DNA of 64,000 bases from Verticillium longisporum (Eukaryota; Ascomycota; Sordariomycetes; Glomerellales; Plectosphaerellaceae): NCBI GenBank assembly GCA_019188255.1, contig JAETXT010000006.1:930001-994000 (forward strand). Direction: 5' to 3'. This document shows, piece after piece, positions 14,368 through 25,788 of the stretch (the first letter of the stretch is position 1; the number at the start of each line of letters is the position of its first letter). Below the pieces are notes generated by a model. The model saw nothing but the letters and a program-made list of their open reading frames with translations, made no database searches and was not told the DNA's origin. A program made the position numbers and the translations under genes.

Positions 14368-14615
14368 TGTCAGGTGGCCCTGCGGAGCCACCGAACAGGG
14401 GGGCTGATTAGGGGGCTAAGGACTACAAGAACGTGTATATAAGGACTGCGGAGGGCCCTCCGAGCTGCGGAGGGCCAGAATTCAGATGTATTACCACCCC
14501 ATACCTATTATCGATTGCCTGCGGACCACGTGTGAAAGACCTCTTCACTCTGCTCCAAACCACGCACTGACACAGAACATAAACTTCATCAATATCATCC
14601 CTCCAGGCTAACACA
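14368..14615 (+). repeat. LTR-like repeat, copy 1 (possible solo LTR)
   Basis: Shares a conserved core with the copy at 21139-21375: ACTACAAGA, a TATA-like gtatata, then a 12-bp perfect palindrome GGAGGGCCCTCC (14450-14461) followed by a second GGAGGG half-site, then TCTGCTC and CCACGC blocks. A TG-start near 14368 and CA-end near 14615 are my guess at the limits. A core promoter in the middle, no coding sequence and dispersed copies suggest a solo LTR of an LTR retrotransposon. The exact ends and any target-site duplication were not resolved. Confidence 0.5.
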
Positions 14616-14983
14616 GGCGATCAGGTCCACGTTATCGTCACGCTGAGGATAGCCGTTATCAATCTCATTCTTGGATACGTAAATGATATTACATCCAAAG
14701 TGAACGAGAGTTGGTCTGCTCAGAACAAGTTTGGCGCATGCCTACCTTAAACAACAGAAAGCCTTCAGCGAGACTTGTGCAAGAGAGAGACTATTCATGA
14801 GATCATTTCTATTTCCCACCGAAACAAATACCCGCTATGATGTGTTCATGCCGAACTTCTACCAATGCCCGCTCAACGGACATGAAGGGGAAATCTACCC
14901 ATCTCGCTAAATGTCACGATACCTCCCGAACCCAAATTTTCTCCTGCGTCGTCAAAACCTGTGTCATCTTTCGTTCAACTCAT

Positions 14984-17026
14984 TCAAAAGTCCCACAGCG
15001 TGCCAAATGCGTTCATGCCAGCTGTCACCAAGGTTAGCGGAATGCTGTCTGCATGCGGAAGAGGCCAACTCACTAGCAAGACAGCCCTGCATCATCTCGT
15101 CGTTGCCCTGCTTGTTCGACGTGATGAAGATGACCTCAGCGCCAAAACTCTTGTAGACGTCTTGCAGGAGCTGCAAGGTATCTGGCCGGCCGCCCCGCTT
15201 CTTGGAGTCCCACAAGATCATGCGATCGGGCTCAATGTGCTTGTGGATGAGGCCACTGATCGTAGGCCCGAATGTCTTTTCCTGGTCCGACCCGATCCAG
15301 ATGAAGAACCTGAACAACATCAGTAAAGACAACCAGAAACTTTGCTCGTGAATGGCGTACCAGTTGGGGCTTTGGATGCAAGTCGACAGCGCGGCGCCGA
15401 TGCCGGTGCCCGTGCAGATTCGGATACCCCTCTTGAACATGGCCGACGCGTGACCGACTCCGGCTGCATCGTGTCAGTACGTGTTGGTGAACAGTCTCGC
15501 GCGATAGGCCATACCGAACTTCAGCTCCCTCGTCCACACAGTCTTGGGCGGATCGGCCACGAGGCCTTTCGTAAAGTCGCCTTGCACGCCACAGATCATG
15601 TAGTGACAGCCCGACTTGCGGCCCTCGCTGATGATGCCGAATGCGTGGTACTCCATGATGGAAGTGCGGCTGATCCTGCCGAGGAGGCCTTGCTGCATGC
15701 CGCGCTTGAACTTGAGGATCGCGACTTTGGGCGACGGCTGTCCGGGCATAATGTCAGCGTTGCGTCATATCAACTGGGACGACGGAGGCGACTGACAATC
15801 TCGACCTCAACAGGAACTTCCCGTAGTGTAATCCAAGGTATGGCAATGCTGTAGTAGTGTCAGCAGAGCCCAACAATATTCATGTGGGGCAGGGGTCCGG
15901 AAGCTTACAAGACAGTCATGAAAACAGCAAACCACAGCTCCTGTGCGCTGAGGAGAGAGTGAGCGTCCGACCTCCACTCTCCGCGCTTGATGTCATAGAC
16001 GTTGCCGAGAATGGTAAAGCACCACGTGGCCTAAGGTGTGTTAGCCTTTGCATCGGTGTGCATACGTGCGAGACGTACTGCCAGGCCAAGCCATCCGATA
16101 AAGCGATGGTGCCTTTCAAACGTGTTGTGATGGTTGCTTCGCCCAAGTCAGTAAACTAAAGTGCGAATCGAAGGGCAGTGTGGCAACGGCAACTCACTTG
16201 CGAACCCATGGGAAAGCGCTGAGGATGGAGATGACGACGAGGATACTGGTGATGATGCCTGTGGCGATGACGGCGCCGTGCTGAGAGGCCCGGTGGACAA
16301 CAATGTCGACAACTTTGTAAACCAGCCAACTGGAGCTCGTCAGTATGGAAAGAACAGAAACCATATGAAGGCATTGACTGACGCAGCGCCGGAAAGCGCA
16401 CAACCCGAGTGTATCCCACCAACGTGCTGCAGGGCTGAGGTTACTGCAATCTTGAAGCAGATCGGTGCCCACTAAATCGTCGAACGTCAGCACCCACTGT
16501 CGACTGAGAGTTGGCATTCGGATGTACGTACGCTGCGAAGGCCGTAGATAGAGATGAAGTAGAGAAACCTTAGAAAAAGCTCGTTTCTCATCAACACGGC
16601 GGTAAGAAGATTACCAAGCAAGAGAGCGCCGAGATGGTTCTCGGCGTAGGGGAAACGATCAAGTATTGCCAAGATGATGCCGGTCAAGTTAAGGGCAACG
16701 ATGAAGGTGAAGAACTTTCGATAGGTGCTGAACCAGAGTCGAAAGAGGATCCAACGACTGGGCTCTGGCCAAGGTCGAACGGTTGTGATTGCCTTGACAG
16801 CAGGCGGCCCAGGGGCAGGATTCTTGTCTTGGAAATGGCAGACTGGTAGCAGAGTCTGCGACAGGGCGGGGGAGCTGGAAGTTGGTGTAATGCCCTCAAG
16901 GGTTGGTGAAACAGGTGACGGGAGGTTCTCGACGGCAGTAGGCCTCAGGCCTTTCTCGACATCGTCGAAAATCTGGCTGTCATTGCTGGGAGTAGTCGCT
17001 CCGCTGCCTGACCACTTGAGCGTCAT
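14984..17026 (-). CDS. TmpA/NPS12-type integral membrane protein
   Basis: Multi-pass membrane protein of the fungal family that includes Aspergillus TmpA, a putative membrane flavoprotein linked to control of asexual development. Ten exons: 17026-16532, 16471-16383, 16329-16198, 16136-16079, 16030-15909, 15848-15797, 15737-15515, 15463-15361, 15309-15074, 15021-14984, giving 515 aa. Residues 1-90 are a soluble Pro/Ser tail; hydrophobic spans follow from about residue 100. Family hallmarks are visible: ALQHVGGIHSGCALSG, FPWVRNNHHNTFERHHRFIG, MQQGLLGRISRTSIMEYHAF, CGVQGDFTKGLVADPP, WIGSDQEKTFGP and the terminal FGTLWDF, the last being recovered only after splicing a 52-nt intron. The histidine-rich loop and the C-terminal nucleotide-binding-like part fit an oxidoreductase, but catalysis is inferred. 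Several introns use GTCAGT donors, and one uses an AAG acceptor. Confidence 0.88.
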
Positions 17027-17995
17027 TGTGAACTGTACAAAACTGTGCAGAGGGGCAGATTCAACGCGACGTTATCCTGTGTGGTGATGGTGCAACCCAA
17101 GAGTACCACCGAGCCAGAAGACACAGGGTTATAAACTTCGAAGAGAGGCTGTGAGAGATACCTGATCTGGTGGGATGCCAAGAAGAAACGGAAGTTGTAA
17201 ATCTCGATCTGGGGTATGATATCACTCTCGAGTGTTCCTAGTCAGCCATCGACTGATCAAGGCTGTTGAGGTTCGATTCGCTTGAGGCGATTGCTTGATC
17301 ACGGGGGCCACTACAGTGAAGTGGTGTGCTGAGGATTATTCGTTGGCGATATTGCGAGTATCAGCTGTGACACAGGAGTCAGCCAGGCTTCGTAGGTGTC
17401 AAAGGTGCAGTCACGTCAAGGTGTTCGTGTCTCCGCAGGTCTCACAAGGCCCGATGATCCAAATTGCCCCCCTTGGCTACCAAGGCAGAACTTATATTCA
17501 AAGTCTGGGCACTCGGAGGGGGACCAACTGGATGGAAAGCCACCTCATGGCTCCACGGAGAGAAAGGGGGTCCCCATATTCCTCCGGGAGTGAGACAAGC
17601 AAAAAAAGTGACGAGCCCCATGTGCCGGGATGTTATGACCCCGTCTGAGTGACAACCAGACCCAGCCTCAGTCATTGAAGCTAGAAAGGTCTGCGACTCT
17701 ACGGAGCCCTGGGCATGATGATGTGCGACGAGAACCAAACTATCGATCGCCTAACCATTGCGTATTAGGACAAGCGTTTTCGCTGCAGCCGAGGATACAC
17801 AGATCTGGGAAGGCATCTGCATCGCCGGTTCATTGCGATAACCATGAGGCGCGCTGTGCGAAGTCGCCCTCCCTGAAGCCACCCCCCTGCCTTTCGCACA
17901 CTCTGTGGCGAGAAGATGCCCATACATCGGAAGGAGGGGTGCGACTTTAGAGTGGGGGCGGCGGGGGGGAGGGGCCTTTGGTCGCAAGCCTTCGT

Positions 17996-18545
17996 AATGC
18001 CATAAAAAGCCTATTTAGGTAGATACGCACGAAATACGATAAACGTTCTCTTAGATAACCTATATATAGTAAATAGGTTTTCTCCGGCAACATGTGAAAC
18101 CATAGCCTGTAGATAAGAGATTTATAGTTTACTTTCAGAGTCTACTTAGTATATGAGCTCCTAGGGAGAAACCTTATTCTATTACCTAAAGGTATTTAAA
18201 TATATATACTTTTAGTTTAAGCGAAAATATGGAATTAAGTTCCTTAAATGATTTATTATCCTGTCTTAAGTTTTATAACCCCCGAGGTACTTAGAACCTT
18301 TTAAATCGCCTTTTCAAACCTAAGACACTTAGCCTTTAAATGAGTAGCAAGGAAAAGACTCATATAAAAAGAGAGAAAAGCCAAATAAGAATATCTTTCC
18401 TCCATAGTACTATACCAAGCAATGAGGATTACTTTTATCACCCTACCTAGTTAATATGAGTATAGTTTTAGTTTACCACGCCTTAAGCTAAGGTACCTAG
18501 TAGGTCATCAATCCTGAGGTTTTACGAAGCCCAGTAGTCCCTGTG
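17996..18545. repeat. AT-rich island, partly RIP-like
   Basis: An abrupt change from a G-rich run (about 17950-17970) to AT-rich sequence with many TpA steps and stop codons in every frame. CpA/TpG are reduced but not abolished, so mutation is milder than in the tract at 1-4290. No coding remnant was recognised. Probably an old, short transposon relic. Confidence 0.5.
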
Positions 18546-21138
18546 CGCTAGTTAACTATAATCAGCGCCGACGTGGCATTTCGTATCAAGGGGGTTTCGG
18601 GACGCCTACGGCAGTGAGGCCGTGAAATACGTTGTTACAGCTCACGCGCTTGTTTGCAATATACGAGCAGACAGGCGACTCGATGACCAGCACCAACCGG
18701 ACATGACGCTGCTGCCGGTACCAGACGCCATGTTGATGAACGCGGGGAGAACGGTCCGATAGCCCATAGGACGGGCTGGCGAAAGTACCTCACCTCGACC
18801 AACGGATTCGTCAAAGATCTGCTTATACCCTGATGCGGTGTGCCGAGCCCTATCATGCGGCGCGTCTACGTCCCTGTTTCCTACCTGGCTGTCAGCGTGT
18901 CAGGTTCGTCTGTCAGCGACGACCATGGATCGCAGGATTGCTCAGAGCGAGCCGAAGCCTGGAGAGTAACCCGATTGAGCCTGCTCCGGCTAAACAGATC
19001 AGTAGTGTCTTCGTCCCGTTGGACCAGTTTGAGTCTTCAGTGTGTGGAGCACTGCCGGGTGGATTCTGTGGGGAGCTATGTGCATGTGCGAGTTAATGTA
19101 TTCTCCGCTCGCTCGTCCTGCTTTATTGCACCGTCTTCTCTTCATCTCGATGGACACTCCGCCATTGCCTCTTCCAGTACGTCGGAGTCTTTTTGTCATC
19201 ACGTGAAGCGCCACAGATGAGGGACAACCGCGAGGCCCATTTGCTTTGATGGGTACCGGATGGCCCGGGCTTCCTGGCCTTCACAGCATTCACGGTACGC
19301 TAAATGAAGGCTTGGGCGCCCCCTCCTTGGAGAACCTCCGCTAATGTAGGTACCCTACCTGAGGGGATGGATGGAGTCGCCATCTTGCTCCCCCAGACTT
19401 ATGATCGTGGAGTCAGAACCGAAAGAATGCCAGATCGCGCCCTAGGCTATCCTATTCCCTGATCTTTTGCCCCATTCGACTGCGCAAGTCCTAGCAGGGC
19501 TACCACGTCGTCCGTCTGTAGGGCCGACCGCTGGGAGCTTCGGCGCCCGAAGAACGACCGAACATGTGCTGAAGGGCAGAATATTACAGCAGATCTGGCC
19601 TCAATCCAATGCAGTCGACCGGCCGAACGCCCTGCCTGTGGCGCTCCTACTCCATGCCCGCTGCCTCTGACGGCTTGAGAGGTCTCGTGACGTAGAATTT
19701 CGGCCTGATGACTGCCATGGTGTTGTCGAAATGGTGTTTGCGCGATTATTGCTTGCGCGCCCGTTTTTGGTGGCGACGGCTGGGAGAAGGGCGTCTTGGA
19801 TGGTAACGAGAAGCAAGGTGACGCCATGACCTCAAAGCTGCGTCAAGAATTCGCTGGTCTCCGGCTCGAGGTGGTGCCTGTCGATCGTCTTCAATACGAC
19901 GGCTCACTTGTGGTCTCCAAGGCTGTGCTATGGCTTGGTATCCGGGTACTAGGCCCGTCTCATGATTAAGGGGTAAAGAAATCAGGCCAGTCACAGCCCT
20001 CCTTCCTCTGAACGTTCAAGACATTGGCGACGCACAGCCGAGCACGCAACGACATGCTAGAAAGTTGAAAGGAAAAAGCAAGGACGTGCTAAGCAACATT
20101 TTAGAAAACAAGCGATAATCGCGGCTACTGTCCAATATTGAGACATACTGGTCGTGACTGACGCTTTATCGATGGCGCACCATGTTGGTCCGGCCTGATT
20201 GCCTGGTTGACTTTTTGAATACGTGTTAGGTCTCATATCACTGAAATGCTGAAATACGCAAGGCAAATTCTCTTTTGTATTTTACAAGGTAACAGCCCCA
20301 GAGAGCATACGGTCAATAAGGCAGCTTGCTTTGGAGTCCCCAGGTGCCGTTCCTCAACACCGTCGGAAGCGCCCGTCTCAACACGCCGTCCCCAATGACT
20401 CTATCAGACTGGATTCATGAAGAATATCTGAAAGTAGAATTCAATAACAAACACCTGTATTATGGACAGATGTTGAGAATGTTATGACAGCGATTTGTCT
20501 ACGAGCTTGGCTATCTGTCTACTTCTGACTGGTGACTGACTTCGTTGGAGTGGTGTGCATCTGACATATGTTGCCGCAACTGTCGATCTGTCGCACTGAA
20601 GTTAAGTTGACTGAGTTCTCTTTCTATGGAGCCTTGATTCGAAGAGACTGTCGGGCTTGACTGCAGCCGCGCTGATAAAGATATCGACCGCATTGAGATA
20701 CTCGGTCCCACCTCCGATAGATCTAGCTATCTCAGATTAATTCGCTACGAGACTGCGCAAAAGGCGTCATTTACTAGTTCACAACTGCCTGGACATATTT
20801 ATTCCTCCATGCTTCTTAAAGAGCCGGTTTTGTGCCAATGTCGTCCCAGCACGTTGGTACAGCAAACCTTCGGTACCAAGACAGAGACCGGGACTAGGGT
20901 CATTCCTTGGCTCTGATCAATACAACTCTCAAGCTCAAGGGTATTGACAATTGCCGATATATAGCACAGTACTGTCGAGTCTCCATCTTCTTCCACTGTG
21001 CTGGACTATGGAATCCGCAGAGATGTTTTACTCTGCCTCCCTACCGCCCAAAATCTGGGTCATTCATTCGCCATGGCTTTTAGTACTTTCCAATCGCCCA
21101 TGGCACGACACGAAGTCCGCCATGCTATATGAACGAAG

Positions 21139-21375
21139 TGTCGAACTATCAGGAGGAACCTGCTGAACCACGGAGCAGGGGACTGGCTAAGGCTAGGTAC
21201 TACAAGAGCGCGTATATCAGGGCTACGGAGGGCCCTCCTAACTACGGAGGTTCAGAATCCAGAAATATTCGTATTCCTATACCTCCTAAGTAACTACAAA
21301 TATTACTTACGGAAGGCCTCTTTTCTCTGCTCATCCCCACGCTCTGATACGAATATAACTTTTCGGAGAGAACTA
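21139..21375 (+). repeat. LTR-like repeat, copy 2
   Basis: Diverged copy of the element at 14368-14615 in the same orientation. Conserved pieces in the same order are the AGCAGGGG block, TACTACAAGA, gtatat, the palindrome GGAGGGCCCTCC (21227-21238), a second GGAGG block, and CTCTGCTC with CCACGCTCTGATAC. No coding sequence is attached. The substitutions between copies argue for age rather than recent activity. Confidence 0.5.
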
Positions 21376-22283
21376 TATGAAGATTGCCGATCTCGGAAGT
21401 GTATTAGGCTATAAATTGGCCGCCTTTGGAGATTCCGTACATAGCTCATGTTGGACTCCTTGGGACTTCGTATTTGACAGGTTCACCCTGGCGCTATAGC
21501 AAATTGAAAACCTCACTTTATATCAACATACACTAATGATGGCGGGAATAGAGAGGAAGGCGTTTTGACCTCAAGTATGTAGCCGATGTAATCAATCGGA
21601 GCCAGCATTTTGACAAACTTCCAAGTCTCTTCTGGGTAGAAAGTCCGGAAAATCAGCGCACGGGTGGTCGTGAAGGTCATGGACTGGCACAGGCACAGCA
21701 TTGACTACTAGATGATATGTTCAAGTTTTGAAATGGTTTTCTTAGGCACCACCATGCGACTATTGGCATGCGATCGCGACTCGTGACGTTGCTGCGGGCC
21801 TGATGCCGGACCGCAAAGGGCACATATATTTGGCCTTGAACATTGCCATCATGAGATGCCTTCACGATCACGATTCAAGCATTCTTTCTCGGTTGAGGTA
21901 AATGAACGCATCGGAATGGCGATTGTGAGAGGATCCATTCTTGCGTATCCCACGCAATCTTGAAAACCGAATCCTCACTATCAGACGCCCTCCGATCGGC
22001 CCTCAATTCCTCAAAGCATTGAATCATGAAACGTTTCATTCGGCTTCTGGCCCAGTTCCTTATCGGAAGAGTGGACCAGTTCGTGGGGAATTCACCGTCG
22101 TAGCTCTCGTCGCTGGTCACTACCCCGCGCGAGTATCTGAGATGTGATCGGCATGACGTCTTTCTTCAAGATGCGGCACCCAGTCCCTCTGAACCAGTAC
22201 AACAAACACATCACTGCTCCTAATCTATCCTCCAGTACCACATGCTAAGCGAAGAAAATTAATTCTCACCTGAAAACATCAAG

Positions 22284-24002
22284 ATGGACGTCAAACGCGA
22301 TCGGTCGAGTCGAGACGTTGGTCACGAAGGATCTGTCATATCGGCTACTAAGTCGACGAAGAACGAACTTGAAGAAGCCCGTCACACCGCTGACGACTGG
22401 GAATCCTTTCCCATAGACGAATTGGCAGAAAAGGCATTACTTAGAAAGCTTGACCGTTGGATTGTCCCTCCGGTCATGCTTCTATACCTTCTCAGCTTCT
22501 TGGACCGTGTCAATATTGGGAATGCTCGGCTGTACGGTCTGGAGGAAGACCTCGGTCTTGAGGGAAACCAGTTCCAAATTGCTGTTTCTGTCCTCTTCGT
22601 TACTTACATTTTGTCCGAAACACCTTCGAACCTCGTCATCAAATACTTCACGCCGAGTCGCTACCTTGCCTTTTTGACGGTAAGCTGGGGCATAGTGGCC
22701 ACCTTGACCGGCATTGTTCAAAACTATGCTGGCTTGCTAGCATGTCGCGTCATTCTGGGTGCCCTTGAGGGTGGTCTATTCCCAGGTAATACATGAAGGC
22801 ACTATCAGCTCTGACAATTTTATGCTGACAACGCAACTCGAAGGCCTGACCATCTACTTGACCATGTTTTACACCAAGCGCGAGTACGCTCTCAGGATCG
22901 GCTATCTCTTCGTCTCCGCCGCTATCGCCGGATCAATGGGCGGCTTGCTTGCCTACTGCATCGGCTTGATGGATGGTGTTGCCGGCCTGCGTGCTTGGCG
23001 TTGGATCATCATCATTGAGGGCATCCCCACCGTCATCCTGGGGGTCACAATATGGTGGTGGCTTGCAGATACACCAGATACCGCCCACTACCTGTCGACC
23101 GCAGAAAAGGATCTCATTGATGCGCGCCTGCGGCGGCAAGTCGGTCACACAAAATCCGGGGATGAGTTCCACAAAGAGGATGCCATTGCTGGTTTTAAGG
23201 ATCTCAAGATCTGGCTCTTTTGTCTCGGACAGTTTGGCGGCGACGTGATCCTTTACGGGTGAGCATTGTTCAGGATTGGGGTTCTACAACCTGTTTCAAT
23301 TCGAGCTGACCTGACCGGCAGGTATTCAACATTCTTGCCTACGATCATCAGCGGTCTTGGTGATTGGGATAGGCAGCAAGTTCAGGCTCTTACAATTCCT
23401 TGCTACGCCACCGGTGCCATCACCTACCTTGTTGTGGCGTGGCTGTCAGACCGCATGCAGAGACGAGCCATGTTTGCTGTCGTTTCCGGGCTCGTTTGTA
23501 CTGTGGGGTATGCCATTCTTGTCAGCAACGCATCGGGAGGTGCAAAGTATTTCGGTTGCTTCCTCGGGGCCATGGGCCTCTACGTTGTTGTTGGCATCCC
23601 ACTCGCCTGGCTGCCTTCGAACAATCCCCGATATGGAAAGCGCACGGTGGCCTCAGGGCTACAGCTTACGATTGGAAACTCGGCCGGCATACCAGCTCCG
23701 TTTGTAAGATCCTCCGTTGAGATATGGACCATTGTGTGGACTTTTGGGCGAAATCGTTTGCTGACCGCGTTTTCTTGCAGCTGTATGCTACTTCTGATTC
23801 GCCCCGCTTCATCAAAGGTCACGCCATCAGCATGGCCTTCGTTTGCATGTCGTCGGTCATATATATGTCATTCTGGGCCTACTTCAGGTTTCTCAACAAG
23901 AAGCGTGATGAGGGAAAGGAAGACGAGAAAGTACGAGGCAAAACGGAAGAGGAAATCCGGGAGATGGGGGAATACAATCCCAGATTCCGGTACACTTACT
24001 AA
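22284..24002 (+). CDS. MFS transporter, allantoate permease (Dal5/ACS) family
   Basis: Plasma-membrane proton-coupled transporter of the anion:cation symporter branch of the MFS, which carries organic anions such as allantoate, nicotinate or related vitamins; the substrate here is not predictable. Four exons: 22284-22785, 22844-23258, 23322-23703, 23781-24002, giving 506 aa, the usual family size. A cytosolic N-tail of about 60 residues precedes the first helices. Visible family motifs are FLDRVNIGNARLYGL, TYILSETPSNL, the TM4-5 region CRVILGALEGGLFPG joined by splicing to LTIYLTMFYTKREYALRIG, the WRWIIIIEGIPT helix, and WLSDRMQRR in the second half. The C-terminal tail is basic/acidic and ends FRYTY. 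The first intron uses an AAG acceptor; the others are canonical. Confidence 0.93.
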
Positions 24003-24575
24003 ACGTGGTCCTTAAGTTTGCCGGGTTCCAATTAGTCTTAAGTGGTTCAGTCAATGAGTTCAACCGACGTTTCATGACTATCGGCTTTGCAGATAACCTC
24101 TATGCTACATTGGAAACGCAGCAATACCAAAGCTGGATGCCACCACTGAAAGGCCACAAAAGCCCAAGACATATAGAGGAAATGTCTACTACAACCTCGA
24201 GGCAAGGCATACAGCTTGAACATGGGGACGCGAATCGTGGTTGTTACCTGCTCGCTTAGGCTAAGCCTACACCATTATTCTAGAGCTTCTGTCGTAATCT
24301 AAATGTCATTTCAAACCATTTCCATACGTTCGTACCCAGAAAAGGGGTCAACCTACCCCCGGAACAACTACTTGATCCAATCACGACCGATGGAGCTTGA
24401 CAAGCGAGGTATTAAACAGCGCACATGCATATCACGCCCCTCGGACCAAAACTGAAGGCATAGATAACATTTCTACAGTCAGAGCAGATAATCTCCTCCA
24501 TATGCGTTGTCAAACCCCACAGGTCATGGCTTTTACCCCACACAACCCTCGGCCCACGATCCCTCCCCAGACGAC
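24003..24575. other. Intergenic, tail-to-tail
   Basis: Separates the 3' ends of the MFS gene and the minus-strand surface protein gene. No conserved feature seen. Confidence 0.5.
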
Positions 24576-25788
24576 CTAGTGCAACTCATGCAACTGCCCC
24601 TTGTGATGTCCCCCCTCCAACCCCATCTCGTACACGGCAGACTGCTGGGTACGGCCTGGCCCTGCGGCCGCATACGGCTGGCTCATTCGATTGATGTCCT
24701 GTTGCTGCTGAAGCCCCTGGTGACCCTCGTACCCAGGCGATACAGGCGCTGCATACCCTGAGAGCACTGGGGAGACGAATTCGCTCTTGGTCTCAGCGCC
24801 GGCGTAGCCGTCGCCCTGGGGTGGTGGGCTGGGATAGCCCTGCTGCTGGTACTGCTGCATGGGCGACGTGGGGCCGTGGTCTGCTGCTGCTGCTGATGCC
24901 GGCGCAACGTCGGTCTTTGACGAGGAGCGGCGGCGCACGAAGAAGACGCCGAGGACCAGGAGGACAATGACGGCGACGCCGCCCACTGTTCCGCCGACGA
25001 TTGCGCCGATGGGCGTGCTGTTTCGCTTCTCTGGGACTGGGGCGGAGGTGGTCGGGTCTGGGCCCGACGTCGATGTGGGCGTGGATCGATCAGAGGTTTG
25101 CGATGGAGATGCGGTTGTGGTGTCGCGAGTAGTGCTTTCAGGATCCGTTGAGAGGGTTTGTGTCTCGAACTGGCGGTCCGTCTGACCACTGTAGGTGTAT
25201 TCGACACTCTGAATTGCTGTCACAGGTGTCGGTGCGCACTTGTAGTCTCGGACCCCGCCAGGGAAGGCATAGGTGCGGCAGTATGGTGCTGAAGTCTCCG
25301 TGCTGTAGTATCGAGGCCGTGGTCAGTAGATTGGCTTAGTTGTTGATTGGCATGGTGGATATTCTTGCTCACCAACGAAGATAAAACGAGTTGCTTTGAC
25401 AAACGTCATTACAGACCGCCGTGTCGGTGGCGGAATCCCTCTCCAAACATGTCAATCTTGCAGCATCCGTTGCAACTCCGCAGAAAATAGCTTTGATGTC
25501 ATTTGGCTCCCAGCTACAAGGATTACCATTGTCACAGGTGATGGCATTGCCTGGAGAGCCTGAGAGAAAGCCGCAGGTGGCGTCTGGAGCGGCTGTTATG
25601 GTAAACTCAGAGGCCGCGGTCACTGCCTGGCGTCTGTTCGCTCCGCGAACATGATTTGGTGTGGCATGGATCTTTCTGACCTCTTCGTATGCAGATGTTA
25701 TGACTGGGGAGGCCGACCAAGCAGTTGCGTGTGCGATGAGTACAACCAGAGCAATGATTGCACTCGACCGGAAGATTTTGATCGACAT
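24576..25788 (-). CDS. Single-pass cell-surface protein with Ser/Thr stalk
   Basis: Predicted type I membrane protein of 380 aa from two exons (25788-25373, 25302-24576). I chose the ATG at 25788 because it begins a clean signal peptide (IIALVVLIAHATAWS); an in-frame ATG at 25914 would bury it. The exterior part holds Cys pairs (TCGFLSG, CDNGNPCSW, FCGV, CNDVCQ) and continues after the intron with APYCRTYAFPGG. A Ser/Thr/Pro stalk follows, then one transmembrane helix (about residues 238-261, GAIVGGTVGGVAVIVLLVLG), a basic stop-transfer (VRRR) and a Gln/Pro/Tyr-rich cytosolic tail. This organisation resembles fungal wall sensors of the Mid2/WSC kind, but I see no WSC or CFEM signature, so sensor function is only suggested. 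Confidence 0.82.

Larger units (their letters stand above)
7667..14983. other. Long gene-poor tract upstream of the transcription factor
   Basis: About 7.3 kb in which I found no frame with a recognisable domain or a convincing exon series. The left part (7700-8900) is the transcription factor promoter side and is rich in simple repeats, including CTTGC and CTCGT runs near 8305-8350 and the TGCC microsatellite. A run of about 18 A lies near 10904-10921. From about 12 kb the composition becomes more mixed, and an LTR-like repeat sits near 14368-14615. Open frames such as 10308-11147 (-) are low-complexity or unlike protein. Non-coding transcripts or a long 5' leader are possible but not visible. 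Confidence 0.5.
17027..22283. other. Gene-poor stretch between TmpA-like gene and MFS gene
   Basis: No supportable gene. It contains an AT-rich island (about 17996-18545) and a second LTR-like repeat (21139-21375), suggesting old transposon insertions. Minus-strand open frames between 21513 and 22120 have protein-like composition (for example FKIAWDTQEW) but no recognisable domain and no clear exon chain; they may be remnants of a decayed gene. Confidence 0.45.

Noticed and set aside
17262..17290. GGTTCGATTC, possible tRNA T loop
   Set aside because: Flanks do not fold into a cloverleaf and no A box is seen.
21513..22120. Chain of minus-strand frames upstream of the Dal5-type MFS
   Set aside because: Locally protein-like, but no domain and no consistent set of splice sites; at best a decayed gene.
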